Shown: positions 42,810 to 50,639 of the stretch, piece by piece
Position numbering within the stretch: position 1 is the stretch's first letter
How the letters are laid out: each line of letters begins with the position of its first letter
Origin: CBDBCU01 sp965243185
GTDB taxonomy: Bacteria > Chloroflexota > Dehalococcoidia > Lucifugimonadales > UBA3495
Direction of reading: 5' to 3'
DNA length: 64,000 nucleotides
Assembly (NCBI GenBank): GCA_965243185.1
Contig: OZ251531.1
Span: forward strand, 620,001-684,000
The notes under the pieces: model-generated
Told to the model about the DNA's origin: nothing
Seen by the model: the letters and a program-made list of their open reading frames with translations, nothing else
Database searches by the model: none
Made by a program: the position numbers and the translations under genes

Positions 42810-44075
42810 TTAAAACTTCAGTAGCCGTTGCAGGCTCCTTTCTCCGCCGCCGGGGCCGACTACCGCCAGCCGCAGCCGCTCCGGGTCCATCAGCCTTTCC
42901 GCCGTGCGGGTGATGTCGTCAGCGGTAACGGCGTCAATCTTGGCTACCGTATCCTCGACCGTGGCGATTTCCCCCAACAACAGCTCCTGCGCCCCCAGCC
43001 AAGCGGCTACCGACCGGGTATCCTCCATCCGCAGCAGCAGCCGGCCTTTGGCAAACTCTTTAGCCTTGCTCAACTCCTCGGCCGGCGCTGGGCAGCGCAT
43101 CCCCTCCAATTCCGCGACTACCGCTTGCACCGCTTCCCTGGTCTTTTTCGGCTCCACTCCGCAATAGACCACCAGAGAGCCGCAGTCCCGAAAGTGGCTC
43201 AGGGAACTGGCGACATCATAAGCCAAGCCCTGATTTTCCCGCAGGTTCACGAACAGCCGGCTGCTCATCCCGTCGCCCAGGATGCCGTTCAGCAGCAGAA
43301 AGGGATAGCGGTCGGGGTCGGTCAGAGACACGCCGGGCAGCCCCAGGCACAGGTGGGCTTGGTCGCAGCGTTTCCGTTCCACCCGCGCCAACGGCCCGCC
43401 GCCGTTAAGCTCCGTAGCCGGCTCCCAATCCAACCCGGCCGCCGGCCGCCAATCCGCCGTAGCCCGGTCGATCAGCTCTACTATCTCGTTATGCTCCACA
43501 TTGCCGGCAACGGCAATCACCGTATTAGCCGGGTTATACTGCCGCTGCATATAATCCTGCACATCGGCCAAGGTAATGTTGTTCACCGATTCCGGCGTGC
43601 CGCCCACATCCCGACCCATAGCCTGCTCCGGCCACAGGATTTCGTCAATCAGCAAGCCCACCCGGTCGGAAGGGTAATCGTAGGTCATCCGCAGTTCCTC
43701 TTGAATGACCTCCCGCTCCCGCTCCATTTCCTCCGGCTCCAACAAAGGGTTCAGCAGCAGATCCAGCAGGACGGCCAGCCCCTGCCGAAAGTGCAGCCGG
43801 GCTACCTTGCACCAGAACACGGTAATCTCCCGGTCGGTGCTGGCGTTCATCACCCCACCCACGCCCTCAATGGCCGCGCTGACTTCCCGGGCCGTGGGCC
43901 AGTGAGCAGTGCCCTTAAAAGGCAAATGCTCCAGAAAGTGGGACAGCCCAGCCAGTTCCGCCGTTTCGTAGCGAGAGCCAGCCCCCACGGAAACGGTTAT
44001 CGACACGGAAGTGGAATGGGGCATTGCGGCGGTCAAAACGCGCAGTTGGTTCGCCAGGACGGTGCGCTGATACAT
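42810..44075 (-). CDS. M16-family zinc peptidase (insulinase/processing-peptidase type)
   Basis: About 421 residues. The inverted zinc motif HFLEH lies in ELAGLSHFLEHLPFKGTAHW, with the third ligand expected in the following glutamate-rich helix. The segment SIAV..GAGSRYET at the N-terminus and the C-terminal GDGMSSRLFVNLRENQGLAY are family hallmarks. GTG 44081, ATG 44078 and ATG 44075 are all possible starts; AGAGGT is best placed for 44075. Its length corresponds to one M16 half-domain pair, as in bacterial PqqL/YmxG-like proteins. Confidence 0.93.
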   Translation of the reverse strand: MYQRTVLANQLRVLTAAMPHSTSVSITVSVGAGSRYETAELAGLSHFLEHLPFKGTAHWPTAREVSAAIEGVGGVMNASTDREITVFWCKVARLHFRQGLAVLLDLLLNPLLEPEEMEREREVIQEELRMTYDYPSDRVGLLIDEILWPEQAMGRDVGGTPESVNNITLADVQDYMQRQYNPANTVIAVAGNVEHNEIVELIDRATADWRPAAGLDWEPATELNGGGPLARVERKRCDQAHLCLGLPGVSLTDPDRYPFLLLNGILGDGMSSRLFVNLRENQGLAYDVASSLSHFRDCGSLVVYCGVEPKKTREAVQAVVAELEGMRCPAPAEELSKAKEFAKGRLLLRMEDTRSVAAWLGAQELLLGEIATVEDTVAKIDAVTADDITRTAERLMDPERLRLAVVGPGGGERSLQRLLKF

Positions 44076-44312
44076 CATCACCTCTAGGGGAATTGTCGAA
44101 AAGTCCGCAAAATACGCCTGCCGCGAGCCGGGAATGGGGCAAATTCAACCAGGAAACTTCCGGTTGAATTATCCCCATTGCCGCGTCAAAGCAAGTTTAT
44201 ACCAGCAAGGGGCGTACAACAAGGGGAGTCCCCGCCTCGGAATCTAGGGCCTGTTCCCACTAACGATTGGCTAGCGCAGTCAATCGACCATGTCATATCA
44301 ATCAACTATGCC

Positions 44313-44336
44313 ATTCCGCGGCGATCGCCGCGGAAT
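44313..44336. repeat. Perfect 24-bp palindrome containing GCGATCGC
   Basis: attccgcggcga and its exact complement form a perfect self-complementary 24-mer centred on GCGATCGC. It sits in a gene-free region. It might be a hairpin, a protein-binding site or a relic of a repeat. Confidence 0.8.
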
Positions 44337-44355
44337 CTCAAATGCCCACCTTAAA

Positions 44356-44435
44356 CCCCCTCTCAAAACCCGCAGACTCCCCAAACTCAAAAGTTTTGAG
44401 GGGGTGCGGGGGAACTTTTACAAAAGTTCCCCCGC
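44356..44435. repeat. Two adjacent long inverted repeats
   Basis: First, ccccctctcaaaac (44356-44369) pairs imperfectly with gttttgaggggg (44393-44404). Second, perfect 14-bp arms gcgggggaactttt (44406-44419) and aaaagttcccccgc (44422-44435) are almost back to back. These look like repetitive intergenic palindromes. Confidence 0.75.
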
Positions 44436-44501
44436 CGTATCCCCATCCTACGGCAACCGTCATCCTAGCCATCCGTCAAACCATCCTTCCCACCCTCCCC
44501 A

Positions 44502-44530
44502 CCGTCATTCCCACGAAAGTGGGAATCCAG
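44502..44530. repeat. GTCATTCC-type palindromic repeat, GAAA loop
   Basis: The core cgtcattcccac-gaaa-gtgggaatccag forms an 8-bp stem (44507-44514 with 44519-44526) closed by a GAAA loop. Same family as 41768 and 47401. Confidence 0.8.
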
Positions 44531-44659
44531 AACCCCCAACTCTCAAAATCAATCCGAAAATCCGTCTCAAACCCACTTGACAACTATGATTCCCGCCCCC
44601 ATAATAAAAACTGCGAGGTCAGACCTAGCCCCGGGACGCCGGGTCTCAAAACGATACGC

Positions 44660-44970
44660 TAGCTTACCGTGAAATACAGCTCACAGCGCGCTGTGGACGC
44701 CTCCGGCCACCGGCCGTCAAGCGTCCCTGCTCCTACCCCCGGGGAAACGGACTAAGGCCCCGTAATTCCCCAATCGGAGCAGCGGAAAACGGCAAATCCC
44801 AACCGCCGCCAAACCGCTACCCCTTCCCTACAGGAGCTGGAGTTAACAGGTTGACTGGAGGTCGGTCAACCAACGGTAGCTGGACTGGGCCAACCCGCCG
44901 GCATGGCAACCATACCAACCGGCGTCAGTAGCCAATTCAAGGTCTAGTTGCCGCTAGGCAACCTGGTCGG
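44660..44970. other. Gene-free region with serial small hairpins (possible structured RNA)
   Basis: No convincing ORF lies between 44081 and 45376. Within 44660-44970 several stems follow one another: cacagcgcgctgtg (44682-44695); nested gacgc/gcgtc around cggcc/ggccg (44696-44725); ggttgac/gtcaacc (44849-44871); cgccgg/ccggcg (44896-44924); gttgcc-gcta-ggcaac (44947-44962). Known large RNAs (tmRNA, RNase P, SRP, tRNA) were looked for and not recognised. From 45000 to 45370 the sequence becomes AT-richer and I see only a likely upstream region for the next gene. Confidence 0.35.
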
Positions 44971-45375
44971 GAAACGTCTCGCCGGATGTACGCCGCTGTT
45001 CCCATTGACGCAGGCAACCCAATGACCCTTTTGCCAACCGCCTCCCGCACGGGCGGAACCCGTGGCCACGGGTTCCGCCCCCCAGCGAACTACTACCCAA
45101 TAGCAACAGGCAAACCCCAACCCGCCGGGGCGGCCAAAAGCCGCCGCCCCGGCCCTATCCCGTACTCAGCCCCGCTTAACCTATACCAATTACGCTTTTC
45201 GTCACTATTATTCATCAATCAAAATAAAACACCCCATAAACTATCATCCTATCCGATAAACTTAGTACTTTTCATCACAATGTTGACTAATCCTTGATTC
45301 TGTGTATAAAATATCTCCAACCACAACATCCCAATCTACACCGGCCCCAAGACCGGCCGCTCTACCGGGAGGATT

Positions 45376-45744
45376 ATGGTTACGCAAGAAAAGCCCAAAG
45401 CCCTCGTCATCGGCAACTATCGCGGACGCTCCGGCATCATCCACGCCCTCCGCGGCACCGCCTTCGCCGTCATCGAAGCCACCGAAAGCCGCCGCAGCCT
45501 CAAGCACGTCCTCGAATACGCCCCCAACATCATCATCATCTGCGCCCTCCGTCCCGACGGCGCCGCCCTCCACCTCCTCCGCGCCCTCCGCTGCCTCACC
45601 TCCGCCCCCATCCTCCTCGTCGGCTCCGGCAAGGAAACCGACGCCGGCCTCGCCCTCGGCCACGGCGCCGACGCCTTTATCCCCCACTCCCGCCTCCTCG
45701 AAACTACCCCCCTCTACATCAACGCCCTGCTCAGCCGCAACTAG
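45376..45744 (+). CDS. Receiver-like (degenerate response-regulator) protein
   Basis: 122 residues. KALVIGNYRGRSGIIHALRG, APNIIIICALRPDGAALHLL and SAPILLVGSGKETDAGLALGHGADAFIP follow the beta-alpha pattern of a receiver domain, with the Lys-equivalent region near LLVGSGK. The phospho-acceptor Asp at the end of strand 3 appears to be replaced (IIICAL), so it is probably not phosphorylated normally. GGGAGGATT precedes the ATG. It leads a block of stress-linked genes; signalling role is inferred. Confidence 0.65.
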   Translation: MVTQEKPKALVIGNYRGRSGIIHALRGTAFAVIEATESRRSLKHVLEYAPNIIIICALRPDGAALHLLRALRCLTSAPILLVGSGKETDAGLALGHGADAFIPHSRLLETTPLYINALLSRN

Positions 45745-45956
45745 CCGCCCCGGCCGGGTATCCCTGCCGCCGCCCTGCCAGCCCCCGGCGGCGGTGGCCT
45801 TTCCCTATCCAAAACCCGGCCCGCCGCTGCTGTTCCCGGTTTCAGTATCCCGCCGGCCCTACCCGCCCCTACTGAACTAGTCGCCGGAGCGTCTCAAACC
45901 AATCATCCTTAACCGGTTCCCGAACCCTGAAACCCATATCCCCGGAGGTCTGAACT

Positions 45957-46373
45957 ATGGAATTGCAAGACCTGAAAATCGAAACCCGCAACCTGGAACT
46001 CACCCCCGAACTCCGCCGCCACATCGACCGCAAACTCGACACCGTGCGCCGCCACCTGCCCGCCCTGACCGCCGGCGCCCTCGCCATCACCTACGAACCC
46101 ACCCGCGCCTACCGCGAGCGCATCCTGGTTCAGGTCACCCTCCAAGTCCCCGGCGGCAGCCTCCTCCGCGCCGAACAGCGCGGCCCCACCGCCATCGCCG
46201 CCCTCAACGCCGCCGCCGACAGCCTCAACCTCGCCGCCGCCCGCTACAAGGGCCGCGCCTACCGCAGCAGCCGCGCCCGCCACTGCACCTCCCTGCCCCG
46301 CCAGCAGGCCGCCGACCGCGACCTCCTCGACCGCCAACTGACCCAATACCCGGAACTCGAAACCGCCGCCTGA
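45957..46373 (+). CDS. Ribosome hibernation / ribosome-associated inhibitor protein (HPF/RaiA family)
   Basis: 138 residues. LKIETRNLELTPELRRHIDR and KLDTVRRHLPALTAGALAIT match the start of the S30AE domain, which binds the 30S decoding region and shuts down ribosomes in stress. The C-terminal YKGRAYRSSRARH is basic. The protein is longer than a short HPF but lacks the full C-terminal dimerisation domain of long HPF. A GGAGG precedes the ATG. It is followed by a universal stress protein, which fits a dormancy function. Confidence 0.78.
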   Translation: MELQDLKIETRNLELTPELRRHIDRKLDTVRRHLPALTAGALAITYEPTRAYRERILVQVTLQVPGGSLLRAEQRGPTAIAALNAAADSLNLAAARYKGRAYRSSRARHCTSLPRQQAADRDLLDRQLTQYPELETAA

Positions 46374-46429
46374 CCGCCCATCCCCAACCCCTTGCCTAGC
46401 TCCGTCAACAACCCCCAAGGAGGCCCCCA

Positions 46430-47368
46430 ATGTACCGCAAAGTCCTCATCCCCCTCGACGGCTCCAAGGAAGCCGAGGAAGTCTTTCCCCTGGTCCAGGG
46501 CGAAATCCTCCCCGAGGGCGAAGTCATCCTCACCCAAGTCATCCCGCCCGCCAAAACCCAGATGGTCGGCGGCCACATCATCCTCGGCAGCCAGCAGGAG
46601 GAAGCCGACCGCTACGAAGCCATCGCCTACCTCCGCTCCGTCGTCCGCCAGCAGGCTTGGGACGCCGGCCAATGGCGTTTCGCAGTCGAAGTCGATAACT
46701 CCGTCCCCGACGGCATCCTCCGCCTCGCCGCCCGCGAACAGGTTGACCTCGTCGCTATGTACACCCACGACCGCAAACTCCTCGCCCGCCACATCAAACG
46801 CAGCATCGCCCGGGAAGTCCAGCGCCGCGCCGCCGCCGAAGTCCGCGTTTTCGGTACCCGCGAACTCGGCGAACTCGCCGCCGATGACGCCCCGGACGCC
46901 GGCGACAACCGCATCTTTCGCCAAATTGACGCCTTCGCCGACCTCTCCCCCGACCAGATTGACCGCGTCGTCGCCCTCGGCAAGCGCCATAACGTCCCCG
47001 CCGGCGACCGCCTCGGCGCCGCCGGCCAACTCGGCGAAAATATGTTTGTCATCCTCGAAGGCGAAGCCCATCTCACCACCCACTCCGAAGTCGGCGAAAT
47101 CTCCGTCCGCATCGCCCGCCCCGGCGAAGCCTTCCCCCTCGCCGCCCTCCTCGGCTCCGGCGCCCTCATCACCTCCGGCGAAGCCCTCACCGACCTGGAA
47201 GTCCTCGCCATCCCCCGCTCCGAACTGCTAATGCTCTGCTCCCGGGAACCGGAAATCGGAATGCGCCTCTACGCCGCCGTCGGCCGCCTCTTTGCCAACC
47301 GCTACGCCGAAACCCTCACCCACCTCACCATCAGCGCCGAACGGGAAATCCGCCAAGGCGACTCTTAA
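46430..47368 (+). CDS. Universal stress protein fused to a cyclic-nucleotide-binding domain
   Basis: 312 residues. Residues 1-145 form a UspA domain (KVLIPLDGSKEAEEVFPLVQ, VDLVAMYTHDRK). The G-x2-G-x9-G-S/T ATP loop of many Usp proteins is not clear. Residues about 165-300 form a cNMP-binding domain (FADLSPDQIDRVVALGKRHN, GENMFVILEGEAHLTTHSE, ARPGEAFPLAALLGSG). The GE-x7-R-x-A phosphate cassette appears altered. This is an uncommon pairing that could link nucleotide signals to stress tolerance. An AAGGAGG lies just ahead of the ATG. Confidence 0.85.
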   Translation: MYRKVLIPLDGSKEAEEVFPLVQGEILPEGEVILTQVIPPAKTQMVGGHIILGSQQEEADRYEAIAYLRSVVRQQAWDAGQWRFAVEVDNSVPDGILRLAAREQVDLVAMYTHDRKLLARHIKRSIAREVQRRAAAEVRVFGTRELGELAADDAPDAGDNRIFRQIDAFADLSPDQIDRVVALGKRHNVPAGDRLGAAGQLGENMFVILEGEAHLTTHSEVGEISVRIARPGEAFPLAALLGSGALITSGEALTDLEVLAIPRSELLMLCSREPEIGMRLYAAVGRLFANRYAETLTHLTISAEREIRQGDS

Positions 47369-47387
47369 TCCCATCCCACCGTCATTC

Positions 47388-47455
47388 CCGCGCCTTCTAC
47401 CGTCATTCCCGTGAAAACGGGAATCCAGTAACTTCCTACCGTCATTCCCCTAAAC
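47388..47455. repeat. GTCATTCC-type repeat cluster
   Basis: One full hairpin copy (47401-47428, 8-bp arms attcccgt/acgggaat with a GAAA loop) is flanked by half copies starting gtcattcccg at 47391 and gtcattcccc at 47440. It lies between the stress gene and its terminator-like hairpin. Confidence 0.8.
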
Positions 47456-47460
47456 CAAAA

Positions 47461-47484
47461 CCCGGCGGCCCAAACGCCGCCGGG
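47461..47484 (+). terminator. GC-rich hairpin, probable terminator
   Basis: Arms cccggcggc (47461-47469) and gccgccggg (47476-47484) with a six-base loop, followed by tctgtt. It ends transcripts coming from the stress genes and immediately precedes the next promoter. Confidence 0.6.
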
Positions 47485-47489
47485 TCTGT

Positions 47490-47495
47490 TATAAT
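47490..47495 (+). promoter_or_regulatory. -10 promoter element of the AsnC-domain gene
   Basis: A consensus TATAAT with an upstream TGT, 33 bp ahead of the GTG start at 47529 and right after the hairpin terminator. Confidence 0.55.
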
Positions 47496-47528
47496 ATCCC
47501 CCAATCATCCTGCCATTGAGGTAAAACC

Positions 47529-47756
47529 GTGAGCGCCAACGCCTTCATCCTGCTGAACCTGGAACCCGCCAAAACCCGCGCCGCCATCGACCGCATGACC
47601 GCCCTGCCCGGCGCCGTCGTCCACGAAGTCCTCGGCCCCTACGACGTCATCCTCGAAATCGAAGCCGACACCCCGGAGGACATCACCGCCCTCCTCCGCA
47701 ACCGCATCCGCGCCGTCGACGGCGTCACCAACACCCTCACCTGCCTCTTGCTCTGA
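47529..47756 (+). CDS. Stand-alone Lrp/AsnC ligand-binding domain protein
   Basis: 75 residues from GTG 47529. SANAFILLNLEPAKTRAAID and LGPYDVILEIEADTPEDI, then TNTLTCLLL, correspond to the RAM (AsnC_trans_reg) domain that binds amino acids and oligomerises in Lrp-type regulators. The DNA-binding half is absent, as in known stand-alone RAM proteins. It may sense amino acids or modulate a full-length Lrp. Good match in length and pattern. Confidence 0.85.
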   Translation: MSANAFILLNLEPAKTRAAIDRMTALPGAVVHEVLGPYDVILEIEADTPEDITALLRNRIRAVDGVTNTLTCLLL

Positions 47757-47826
47757 TTGCCCTAACCGGAGCCAGCGCCAAAGCCACCGCCGGCCCCATC
47801 GCCAACCCACGGGAGAACGCCGGACA

Positions 47827-48180
47827 ATGTATATCCGAATGGTCTGGGGACACCTCAAACCCGATTCCTGGGACGAATACGCCGCCTACTATCGGGACCA
47901 AGTCTTTCCCTACAACGAAAAAATCGACGGCTTGCTCCACCGCGCCCTCCTCAAAGGCATCGACGGCCCCGACGAAGCCGTCTCCCTCAGCCTCTGGCGC
48001 ACCGCCGACGACCTCCACTGGTACGAACGCAGCAACCTCCGCAAACAATTAGCCGCCGACATCCAGCACAACTACGCCGCCAGCTGGAGCTACATCACCG
48101 GCGAATACTGGGTCCGCACCTTCCAGGTAGTCAATGTGACCAAATACGACTACCCGCCTGGATGTCATTCCGAGGCGTAG
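47827..48180 (+). CDS. Small dimeric alpha/beta-barrel-like protein
   Basis: 117 residues. YIRMVWGHLKPDSWDEYAAY, DGLLHRALLKGIDGPDEAVS and LSLWRTADDLHWYERSNLRK follow the pattern of antibiotic-biosynthesis-monooxygenase-like proteins. The last residues and the TAG stop are provided by a GTCATTCC-type repeat (48164-48191), so the C-terminus was probably altered by its insertion. Function unknown. Confidence 0.72.
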   Translation: MYIRMVWGHLKPDSWDEYAAYYRDQVFPYNEKIDGLLHRALLKGIDGPDEAVSLSLWRTADDLHWYERSNLRKQLAADIQHNYAASWSYITGEYWVRTFQVVNVTKYDYPPGCHSEA

Positions 48181-48191
48181 CCGAGGAATCT
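48164..48191. repeat. GTCATTCCGAGG-type palindromic repeat overlapping a stop codon
   Basis: gtcattccgaggcgtagccg followed by aggaatct folds as attcc/ggaat with an inner ggc/gcc. It encodes the final residues (CHSEA) and the stop of the preceding ORF. Confidence 0.7.
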
Positions 48192-48238
48192 AAAAATCCT
48201 CAAAGCCGGCTAGGGTTCGGATGTGAAACCCGTCTCCT

Positions 48239-48985
48239 TTAGCCGAGCAGCCAAGCTAATATCGCTACGATTACCGCTATGCCGGTCAGACCTATGGTGA
48301 TACCCATTGCTACCATCATAAACCGGTTGTGGCTAAGGGCTTGGCTGTACCGATAAGGGGCAACCCATTCCCGAAACTTTCGGTTGGTTTCCTCGCTTAC
48401 TTCCTCATCGGGCTGGCTTATGTACGCTTCCCAAAATAGAGGGGGCGCAGGTTGGAAACTTTCGTACATTGAAAGAATTTCGGGTACGCTAAAACGTTGG
48501 TGGAAAACTTCGCGCAAACCATTCAACGCTTTTACCTTTTCGGTGATAGACCAAAGGCGCATAAAATTAACCCAGAAACCCGCCCAAGCTGCAACTAATG
48601 CGATGCTCAGCGTTACTCTGAACTGCTCACTATCCAGAAGCAACTTTATGCGATCGCGCCTGCTAACCCCAAGGGGAAAGTCCAAGGTTGTTAGTGTAGA
48701 AATGAAAGCCAAGAAAAAGGTAAGAATCACGCCGCAAATCAGGGCGATGCCCAAAAGGACAAAGAGGTAGCTGGACGCGGGCCAAAATATCTCCCTCTCG
48801 ACCCCCCACTTCTGCAACGACGCTCGGTTTCTCCTGGCCCCCAAACGACCTGCCCCTCGAGTAATATAACTCCCAAACCAATAGGCATAAGCCATCATCA
48901 AACCGAAAAAGAACGCAATGACGGCCCAGTTGATAAGCTCAACGGCATTCATTTTTGCTACTCGCTCGTTAAGGATTTCGTTCAT
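48239..48985 (-). CDS. Hypothetical four-helix membrane protein
   Basis: 248 residues from ATG 48985 (MNEILNERVAKMN). Four hydrophobic segments: LINWAVIAFFFGLMMAYAYW, YLFVLLGIALICGVILTFFL, LSIALVAAWAGFWVNFM and MMVAMGITIGLTGIAVIVAI. The loop between helices 3 and 4 is long and charged. No family recognised. It follows the methylase-HNH gene by 11 bp on the same strand and may be co-transcribed. Confidence 0.7.
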   Translation of the reverse strand: MNEILNERVAKMNAVELINWAVIAFFFGLMMAYAYWFGSYITRGAGRLGARRNRASLQKWGVEREIFWPASSYLFVLLGIALICGVILTFFLAFISTLTTLDFPLGVSRRDRIKLLLDSEQFRVTLSIALVAAWAGFWVNFMRLWSITEKVKALNGLREVFHQRFSVPEILSMYESFQPAPPLFWEAYISQPDEEVSEETNRKFREWVAPYRYSQALSHNRFMMVAMGITIGLTGIAVIVAILAWLLG

Positions 48986-48996
48986 ATTATACCACC

Positions 48997-50517
48997 CTAC
49001 CCCCCATTCCCCACAATCCCCAACTCCCCCAACCGCTGCTGCAAATACGCCATATCCCGGTCGCCTTTGATGGCGTTGCAGGTGTGGCACATCAGTTGCA
49101 GATTGCCCACCGAATCCTGCCCGCCTTGGGAACGGGGCTGTATATGGTCAATGGTCAGCACGTGCAACGGCAGTTGGTAGCGGCAGCCGGCGCAGCGTCC
49201 CTGCTGACTGGCGTACAAAAGGGCCTTGTCCGACTGCGGATTGACCGGACTTAACAAAGTAAGGTCCGTCCGCCGCGGCGCCGCCGCAACTGCGCTCAAC
49301 CCCGCGCTCCAATCCTCCCACGCCTTGCCATCCCCATCCTCCATCGGTATCTGCAACTCCCGCTTTGCCCGGTCCGTCAGCATCGCCACCGCCTGCGGCA
49401 AGCGGTCAATGCCAATCCAATCCCGCCCCAATTTCTCCGCCGCAATGCAAGCCGTAGCGCAGCCGCAAAAGGGATCCATCACCAAGTCCCCGGGATTGGA
49501 TGATACCAGGATGATGCGCTCCAGCAAGGCCAAGGGCTTCTGCGTTTTCCAGCCGGTATATTCCCCTGTCTTGGTCGAGTAGTTGGTAAAGCCCGTCGGA
49601 TCCAGAAATAAGTTTTGCGCCGGATTGCCGGCGTCGGCATCGGCATACCGTTTCAGTCCGGGCCAGAAACCCTTTTCCGGGTGGTGTATCAGCCCGGCGG
49701 TGTCCAGAGCGTCCAGCCGGTCGTGAACCCCTGCGATTGCCCGATAACCGGGAATGAACCTTTCCTCGATATATCGGGCATAGCGTCCGGTCTTGGGTAC
49801 AGCCCAATGGCGGCCCCGGGAACCTATGTCGTAGCCGTGCCACGGCTGCCCCGACTCGCCGCTGGATGCTTCCATACCGGTCAAATCTGCGGAACGGTAA
49901 CGCCCCCTATCGTCGGTCAATGAATAGGATTTAGCCAGTTCCGCATCGCTCTTGGGGACAGCAATAGCGCCGCTGTTCCACCGGTAGCGCGGCCCCCGGG
50001 AGTAGAACAGCAGATTATCCAGGATCCGCCCGAACCGCCGGGCGTCATTATGCGCCGTCGCCCGTTTCCACACGATATTGTTGACAAAGTTCTCGTTCCC
50101 GAACAGGCAGTCCAACGCCACTTTCAGGTAATGCCCCGCCGTATCGTCACAGTGCAGGTAAATGCTCCCGTTGGGCTTCAAGACCCGATGCAGCTCAATC
50201 AGCCGGATGCTCATAAAAGTCAGGTAGCCGGCCATACTCTCCCCGTGGGCCAGCTTGGCGCTGTTAATCAGATGAAACAAAGCCGGGCGGCGCAGTTCAA
50301 TCTCCTCCACCCACTCCTGTTTCATATCGCTCAGCGTCCACACATCATCAAACTCCGCCCCCCGGGCGGCGCTGTCCAGCGGCGCGGCGTAAGTGCGGTT
50401 GGAATTAAACGGCGGGTCGAGGTAAATCAAATCCACGCACCCGGAGTTAATGCCCCGCAAAATGTCGAGGTTATCCCCGGTAAAGATAGTACGGCTAGGT
50501 ACATTGCAAGCCGGCAT
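48997..50517 (-). CDS. DNA methyltransferase fused to an HNH nuclease domain
   Basis: 506 residues. The methylase part has motif IV LIYLDPPFNSNRTY near residue 35, target-recognition sequence in the middle, and motif I DPFCGCATACIAAEKLGRDW about residue 345; this IV-before-I order is that of beta-class N6/N4 enzymes. The last 80 residues form an HNH domain: CAGCRYQLPLHVLTIDHIQP followed by NLQLMCHTCNAIKGDRD, with two CxxC pairs and D-H. A single chain could modify and cut DNA, though its target is unknown. No separate restriction gene is near. Confidence 0.9.
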   Translation of the reverse strand: MPACNVPSRTIFTGDNLDILRGINSGCVDLIYLDPPFNSNRTYAAPLDSAARGAEFDDVWTLSDMKQEWVEEIELRRPALFHLINSAKLAHGESMAGYLTFMSIRLIELHRVLKPNGSIYLHCDDTAGHYLKVALDCLFGNENFVNNIVWKRATAHNDARRFGRILDNLLFYSRGPRYRWNSGAIAVPKSDAELAKSYSLTDDRGRYRSADLTGMEASSGESGQPWHGYDIGSRGRHWAVPKTGRYARYIEERFIPGYRAIAGVHDRLDALDTAGLIHHPEKGFWPGLKRYADADAGNPAQNLFLDPTGFTNYSTKTGEYTGWKTQKPLALLERIILVSSNPGDLVMDPFCGCATACIAAEKLGRDWIGIDRLPQAVAMLTDRAKRELQIPMEDGDGKAWEDWSAGLSAVAAAPRRTDLTLLSPVNPQSDKALLYASQQGRCAGCRYQLPLHVLTIDHIQPRSQGGQDSVGNLQLMCHTCNAIKGDRDMAYLQQRLGELGIVGNGG

Positions 50518-50639
50518 AAGCGATAAACCCCCGACGCAGGAAAGGCAACAGGTTAGGGCGTAATGTTAGGGCGGCGGGACGGGCAATGTCAACCGGGGCA
50601 GCGTCAGTAAATTGGCAATTGCCCGTCCCCGGACTGTAG

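Noticed and set aside
42828..44087. 419-codon open frame opposite the M16 peptidase
   Set aside because: Shadow of a gene with an intact HxxEH motif; the translated frame is His/Gln/Pro-rich and has no domain.
44267..44662. Two overlapping ORFs across the palindromes
   Set aside because: Coding through several inverted repeats in two frames is not credible; the residues simply mirror the repeats.
44986..45297. 103-codon ORF in the gene-free region
   Set aside because: No ribosome site, no pattern of codon preference and no recognisable domain; it overlaps AT-rich upstream sequence.
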